NCBI GenBank assembly: GCA_963513935.1
Contig: OY740769.1
Location: forward strand, 34,189,120 to 34,253,119
Reading direction: 5' to 3'
Source: Aphrophora alni
Taxonomy: Eukaryota > Arthropoda > Insecta > Hemiptera > Aphrophoridae
Length of the DNA: 64,000 bases
Positions 57,185 through 64,000 of the stretch are shown here, one piece after another. The translations under genes and the position numbers were made by a program. The notes under the pieces were generated by a model. The model had not been told where the DNA came from, ran no database searches, and saw only the letters and a list, made by a program, of their open reading frames with translations. Numbering within the stretch: the stretch's first letter is position 1; the number at the start of each line of letters is the position of its first letter.

Positions 57185-57885
57185 ATTATTTATAATTCAT
57201 TTAATTATCAAACTATTATTAAAACATCAAAACAAGTTGAATATATGAAAGAAACGATAATGGAAGGCCTAAATTTAGGTAGTGAAACCCTTAGGAGGCG
57301 GCTGATTAAAATGTCTAACACTAGAGCAAACTTAAAACTATGAAACCATTATCCTTTACTGGAACAAAAATAAAATAAGTAAACGACTGCTATAGTGTAC
57401 AAGAATGGAAGGGTAATGGATTTATCATATTAAAGCAAAAACTCAACATTTATTGAAAGGTTAAGACTGAATAGTTAGCACACACACTAAGGTGAAATTA
57501 GAAAACATTTATATTGTTAATAATGAAGACGAAACCTTATATTTAAAAAATACATTTAAGAACTATTTTTTATAAAGTCAGTCATCAAATCAGAAAAAAA
57601 AGAATTAAATCAACGACTAGAGCATCTTTTGGATCAATTACCATCATGTAAATAATGTGCAAACAAATTTTCAGATTTATAACACACGATTCTTATTTTT
57701 TAAGACGTTAAAAATTAGTTTCATTTTTGAGATGTTCGTATGTGTACGAAGTAAGACAAACATTATAAATTAAAATATGGATAGCATCGATGAACATATA
57801 ATATTTTACGATGACTTCATTTCCTTGAGGGAGATAGCAGCAACTAAAACACCTGTTTTTGAAATTCACTCTTAACAAAAGAAGA
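57185..57885. other. Non-coding upstream region of gene 7
   Basis: No exon or repeat recognised. Confidence 0.4.
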
Positions 57886-57889
57886 ACAA

Positions 57890-58046
57890 CAAGTTGTGCT
57901 CTATCTTAACTAGAATCCAGAACAATCACACAAAACAAAACAGAAGTTGGGTTGAGACAGTGAGTCATGGCAATAGGCAAAAGTATAAAAACTCCTCTAC
58001 TTAGAAAGATTCAGTACATTTGCAACTTAAATAACGAGTAGACTAA
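57890..58046 (+). promoter_or_regulatory. Class-C promoter of gene 7
   Basis: GTGCTCTATCTT, AAACAAAACA and TTGGGTTGAGACA are followed by an AP-1-type TGAGTCA at 57961-57967, TATAAAA at 57984-57990 and an arthropod-type initiator TCAGT at 58011-58015, 27 bases from the TATA start. The order is the same as upstream of gene 6, where the bZIP-type site is TGACGTCA. Confidence 0.75.
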
Positions 58047-59968
<1,922 letters not shown>

Positions 59969-59984
59969 ATGATATTGTAATATA

Positions 59985-61420
59985 AATCTAATCTATATAA
60001 AAATAGAAATATAATCTAAATGATCCTTCTACCCACATGTGTGGGTGAATATATAACGAAATATATCACTGTTTCATGTATCCTTAACTTGACTAGGGAT
60101 GAACCTGTATGATTATAGCTACCTTTGCGATTTCAGTGGCTACGTCAATAATAACTGCTACTAAATTGTATAAGGATGTCAGTAATAGTTCCACTAACTA
60201 TATTGTTTGTTACTTTCCAAAGAAGAGTTTTGATTTCATATTATTTTCCTTCTGAGAATATATTATAACAAAACATAATTTTATAGTTTTAAAAATAGGC
60301 CAATACAAATTGTTCAATGATTGACTATTGTTTTGTGTAAAAAGGCCTAATTCTTACAGATCATTGTTATATTCTAACTTTGAAAAATTAATATTATGAA
60401 TTTCAAAATATAGGTGCTTTAGCAAAAAATGTTACGAATTTTAGACCAATTCCTATTTTCTACTACAGTTTTTACAAATTGTAACCACCACGTGTTTTAT
60501 AAAGACAATCACTGGTTACACTGGCAATCACTGGTTACACTGGCAATCACTGGTTACACTGGCAATCACTGGTTACACTGGATTCTATTTTCACTTTATT
60601 GGTAAAGCATCCAGGATCATTTGCAACACAAAGAAAATTATCAGTCAACCTAACCTAACCATCAGTTTTTGAGATAATGGGTGATATAATTGCCATGAGT
60701 TCTAGACAAACATTTATAATTTCAAATAGTCTAAATATGTTTGTAGTGGCAGAAATGTTTTGGTCAAGAACAATGCAATATCGAAATAATCGTACATCAC
60801 ATACATTTTTACGTTCTTAAATTGTGTGTAAGTAGCAAAACAAATTTCAAGATACTATTTGAAAGTCGAAAATAGTCTGCTGTTACTGTATTTTAATAAA
60901 ATATTATGAAATAAATTTGGCCTTATATATAGTTGACGATATTTTATTTTGAAACATTGTATCCTTACCTTTTGAATATTGTAAAAAAGTAAATAAAATA
61001 AGTGTTAAACTCTGATATATTACAACAAAACCTTTAGTGTTTAAATTATATTCCAAGCAATACATAGAGATATCTAACAATTTTTACAAGATTCAAATAT
61101 AAAATTTTGATTTTATGAATCAATAAATACCAAAAAGCATTGATTATAGATGTTTATTATTGGCTAGTAATGTAGAGATTTAAAATTCTCTACACAGATT
61201 AACTTAAAAACTAAAATGTAACATTACAATGGAAGTAAAATTTCAGTAACGCACATGTAGAAATATTACTTAAATAACAAGTTGATTGAAATTTATTATA
61301 TTTTCTTTAAGTTATGTTATTTTGGACGTTATATTAATATTTAAAAAAGTGTTTATTTATTGATCATTAAAACGTAAATTTTAATTCCAACTTAAAATTG
61401 TTTCTAATAACTTTTTAAAG
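59985..61420. other. 3' flank of gene 7, non-coding
   Basis: No exon. Contains the 19-bp repeat at 60506-60581 and a CCTAACCTAACC word at about 60648. Confidence 0.4.
60506..60581. repeat. Four perfect 19-bp tandem copies
   Basis: CAATCACTGGTTACACTGG is repeated four times without mismatch, which suggests a recent expansion. Confidence 0.95.
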
Positions 61421-61422
61421 AT

Positions 61423-61662
61423 TTGATGAAGCTTACCATTATAGTTGAAAATTTTTATAAGCTCAACAAACCTATAGGAGACAGTGATGACAATAACAGA
61501 CTATCTAGACTCTCTAAGGGAGGTCTTTATTCTGTATTAGAGTTTGGCACTTTAAATCTAAATTTTAATGGCAGCTATGTGCTTGCAGATGTAATATTGC
61601 GTGGTGGTAGCCGATTGGCTGGTGTTGAATTTCGATTGGGAAATGAGACTATTGGTGACTAA
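61423..61662 (+). CDS. Small ORF of unknown identity
   Basis: 79 codons. The second half (SKGGLYSVLEFGTLNLNF, then ADVILRGGSRLAGVEFRLGN) has mixed, protein-like composition unlike the AT-translated shadow ORFs around it. No signal peptide, no family match recognised, and no promoter seen. The stop codon TAA is the first base triplet of a 24-bp tandem array. It may be the last exon of an unrecognised gene or a transposon remnant. Confidence 0.3.
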   Translation: MMKLTIIVENFYKLNKPIGDSDDNNRLSRLSKGGLYSVLEFGTLNLNFNGSYVLADVILRGGSRLAGVEFRLGNETIGD

Positions 61663-61806
61663 ATTTGTATCTAAAATACTAACTAAATTTGTATTTAAAA
61701 TACTAACTAAATTTGTATCTAAAATACTAACTATATTTGTATCTAAAATACTAACTAAATTTTGTATCTAAAATACTAACTAAATTTGTATCTTAAATAC
61801 TAACTC
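61660..61806. repeat. 24-bp tandem repeat, six copies
   Basis: TAAATTTGTATCTAAAATAC with TAAC recurs six times with single-base differences. Confidence 0.92.
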
Positions 61807-61809
61807 GTA

Positions 61810-62405
61810 TTAACCGTTGAATGTGTATCCTGTTAAGTAAGTACTGCGGAACAAATACTGGTGTCAGTATCATTACACACATGTAACGACTGGTATAGAC
61901 TTGTGAATAGGAATAAGAAGTAACGAATTTACTCAATATTAAAATGGAAATCTGGGAAAACCTAGTCGCTAGGATTTTGTCTGAAAAAAAGGTTATTATT
62001 TTGCAGTCAGTTCACATTGTTAATTAATTGTTAATAAATTTAACAAATAGAGTTTTTAGGAGTGTTCCTAAGTTTCTTATTGTGCAGACTACCTGTTTTC
62101 AAACTGCTGACCTTGTAATATATCACTCCCTGAATTACGGTTACGAGTACTGTACAAGCTGACTACACATCACGTGTCTATAAGGCCGTCTAGCAGGCAT
62201 TATTACTTAAAAAAAAAACACATAAATACATATATGCAATTTGTTAAACCTTTGACATTCAACCCCTCCCCCCGTTTTTATGTTGCTTTATATCTTTGTA
62301 CTTATCAAATGTAAACTTTTCAGTTTTTGTATAAGTGGATATTTTAAGCAATTACTTTTCTACATGGTAAATTTAATTTTAACAATTGTTATTTATTATT
62401 TACTT
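61810..62405. other. Non-coding region
   Basis: Nothing recognised. Confidence 0.45.
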
Positions 62406-62409
62406 TACA

Positions 62410-62718
62410 GCAGTCCCCTTTGAATCTTTCAGATTAAATATCTTGAGTCCGAAATTAAGTACAGTAGATATGTACTGGTAGTGGTCAAAGGAGTTCTGTT
62501 AGTGCTGCTTCTGAAAATTTCGGTAATACATAAGAAAGCGAGTCTTTTACAGATAAACTTGTCAGTTTGTTGCCTGCTGCCATTTCGCAGGATTTAATCC
62601 ACCAAACTACTGCATAGTGTGTAATTTGGGGTATAAACACTGTTTTATATAACCATGAGGGTTTGTGAGATTTAAGTGGTACTGATAAAGCGTCTGAACG
62701 TCAATGGTATTCATTTCG

Positions 62719-62768
<50 letters not shown>

Positions 62769-63610
62769 CGTTTTATAGATGTGCATTCTACGTCAGCCAT
62801 TGGTCCAGGATTTATCCAAGGTATTTGACCGACAGGGACGTTCTCAGTCGAACCTTTCCCAGGGTAAGTCAGGTTCCTATTCTTAGTGAAAGGGAAAATG
62901 GTAGTTTTGCTTGTATTGACATTGTGACCTTCACATCAGGTTTCAACACTTCTCTGACTATCGGTCATGATCAGTGTCATCATATTTGCCAATTACCAAG
63001 ATTAGTGTGTCATCTAAATAGTCTTAGATATATGTTCCCTGACTGGTCTATTTCTATCTACCACCAACCACCACTAGAGAGGTGATAGTACTCCCCTGTT
63101 TGGGCAGCCCCTTGTGGTGATGACCTCACTTGATGCACCCAGAAAGGTGGATTAGTTGCGCCTCTTACGAAACATAGAGAGAGCATGCTTGACTCGACGC
63201 TACAGCATTCTTCCGACCATTGTTTCGTATAATATATTGTCAAATGCGCCCTTCATATCCAAAAAAATGTGCATAGAGTTATTTCTTTTTTTGGATATCC
63301 TCAATTCTGCCAACAAGTTGATGCAAATCAGTTCCACAAGTTGATGCAGGATCATTCCGGGTTAAAAACATGTTGATGGCGGTCGCGGAGTTTCCCGGAG
63401 GGTACTCCTGTCTTTATATACCTTTCCACCAGTCTCTCTACTGTTTTGAAAAGAGATGAGAGCAAGCATTACGCTTTAGCATGAGAGTAGTCTATTCAAT
63501 TTCACTCTGGGATAAATACTACTCTGCTAGCTCTCCGTGTCTGCGAATGTATCCAAAAGCTACGCTGGCTCTGCATAGCTCAAAGGTTAGTTGGATTAGA
63601 AAAGTTGATC
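62410..63610 (-). mobile_element. Decayed LINE reverse transcriptase region
   Basis: The minus strand, across several frames, reads RASVAFGYIRRHGEL and VVFIPR near 63580-63500, DYSHAKA, HQLVGRIEDIQ near 63310 and GAFDNILYETMVGRML near 63235 (the region of the A motif with its Asp). It continues with VNTSKTTIFPFTKNRNL near 62900, VKYLG.ILDQWLT.NAHL, then WLYKTVFIPQITHYAVVWWI near 62640. This is the usual order in the RT of EN-RT-RNase H LINEs. Frameshifts and stops are frequent. A (TA)n microsatellite at 62720-62767 splits it. ORFs at 62825-63085, 63058-63243 and 63156-63344 are fragments or shadows. Confidence 0.7.
62720..62767. repeat. (TA)n microsatellite inside the LINE
   Basis: About 24 uninterrupted units. 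Confidence 0.92.
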
Positions 63611-64000
63611 CTTCCTGCAAGAGATCAGATAGATGATTTGAAATGGCTGAATTTATTTAATATTCACTTTACTTTAGAGATTATGACTATGCTTCTGTCT
63701 AGCCTCCAGTCTTCTCCGGTCGTATTTAATTTGGCCAAGAATTTAATTGGGCCAAGACTGAGGGTACGCAAATTGAAATTTAATAACTTTATAACAGTAA
63801 AATTGTGATATATATTTTTAGCTAATTTTCATACTCAAATCGATGAACATTATTATTGACATGGTATAATTTTAAATTGACGTTAATTGTAAGACGATAT
63901 AAAATATTTTACAGTAAATCACAAAGGGAGGAGGGGGTGCTGTTTGAATACTTGGTGTGGTAAAATTATTGTAATAGTTAAAAAAATTATACATTACATC
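63611..64000. other. Non-coding to window end
   Basis: The ORF at 63605-63808 has no recognised domain. A short G-rich run (GGGAGGAGGGGG) is at about 63926-63938. Confidence 0.4.

Overview
The window is strongly AT-rich eukaryotic DNA that looks like an insect genome. It has GT-AG introns, tRNA-derived SINEs, LINE, LTR, Mutator-like and mariner-like relics, many satellites and microsatellites, and short CCTAA runs. I cannot name the species. There is no bacterial operon, rRNA, CRISPR array or free-standing tRNA gene.

The single-copy content is a cluster of seven small two-exon genes for secreted, cysteine-rich and mostly glycine/tyrosine-rich proteins of 74 to 131 residues. In every one, exon 1 is just 18 or 20 codons (a signal-peptide core). 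A phase-0 intron of 1.3 to 3.3 kb follows at a Gln codon, and exon 2 holds the mature protein. Genes 1 to 5 share a core of the form CDCCC(D/E)P followed by a short beta-prone stretch (TTITI.ET), set between Gly-Tyr and Cys-rich repeats. Genes 6 and 7 keep the gene architecture but have very different mature proteins. The ORF-level signal is poor because the exons are short.

The layout is a series of divergent pairs. Gene 1(-)/gene 2(+) start 1.2 kb apart at 8968/10159. A dead exon 1(-) at 15317-15372 faces gene 3(+) at 17876. Gene 4(-)/gene 5(+) start at 33565/35271. Gene 6(-)/gene 7(+) start at 51024/58047. Three upstream-sequence classes can be read by eye: class A (genes 2, 3, 4), class B (genes 1, 5 and the dead exon) and class C (genes 6, 7). 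In the first two pairs class B is on the minus strand and class A on the plus strand. In the third pair this is reversed, which implies inversion of a duplicated divergent module. Divergent pairs of secreted Cys/Gly-rich structural proteins with an intron in the signal-peptide region recall the high-cysteine chorion genes of silkmoths, but no homology to chorion proteins is claimed. Cuticle, eggshell, silk or glue, salivary sheath or other secreted coatings are all possible.

The rest is repeats. 1-1740 holds the 5' end of an LTR retrotransposon (minus strand) with a coiled-coil Gag-like ORF running off the window. 15.8-17.45 kb is a tandem array lying between a dead class-B and a live class-A promoter. 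19.5-20.6 kb is a LINE inside the intron of gene 3. 22.5-24.3 kb is a LINE RNase H region in which a segment of about 100 bp has been tandemly amplified. 26.2-28.8 kb is a 140-bp satellite. 29.8-30.1 kb is a GC-rich inverted-repeat element. 42.7-43.55 kb is a minisatellite of about 50 bp. 52.8-53.6 kb is a dead Mutator-like transposase, followed by a degenerate repeat of about 29 bp (54.1-55.2 kb) and a mariner-like relic (55.5-55.8 kb). 62.4-63.6 kb is another decayed LINE. At least nine copies of one short dispersed repeat and several copies of a longer one are scattered throughout.
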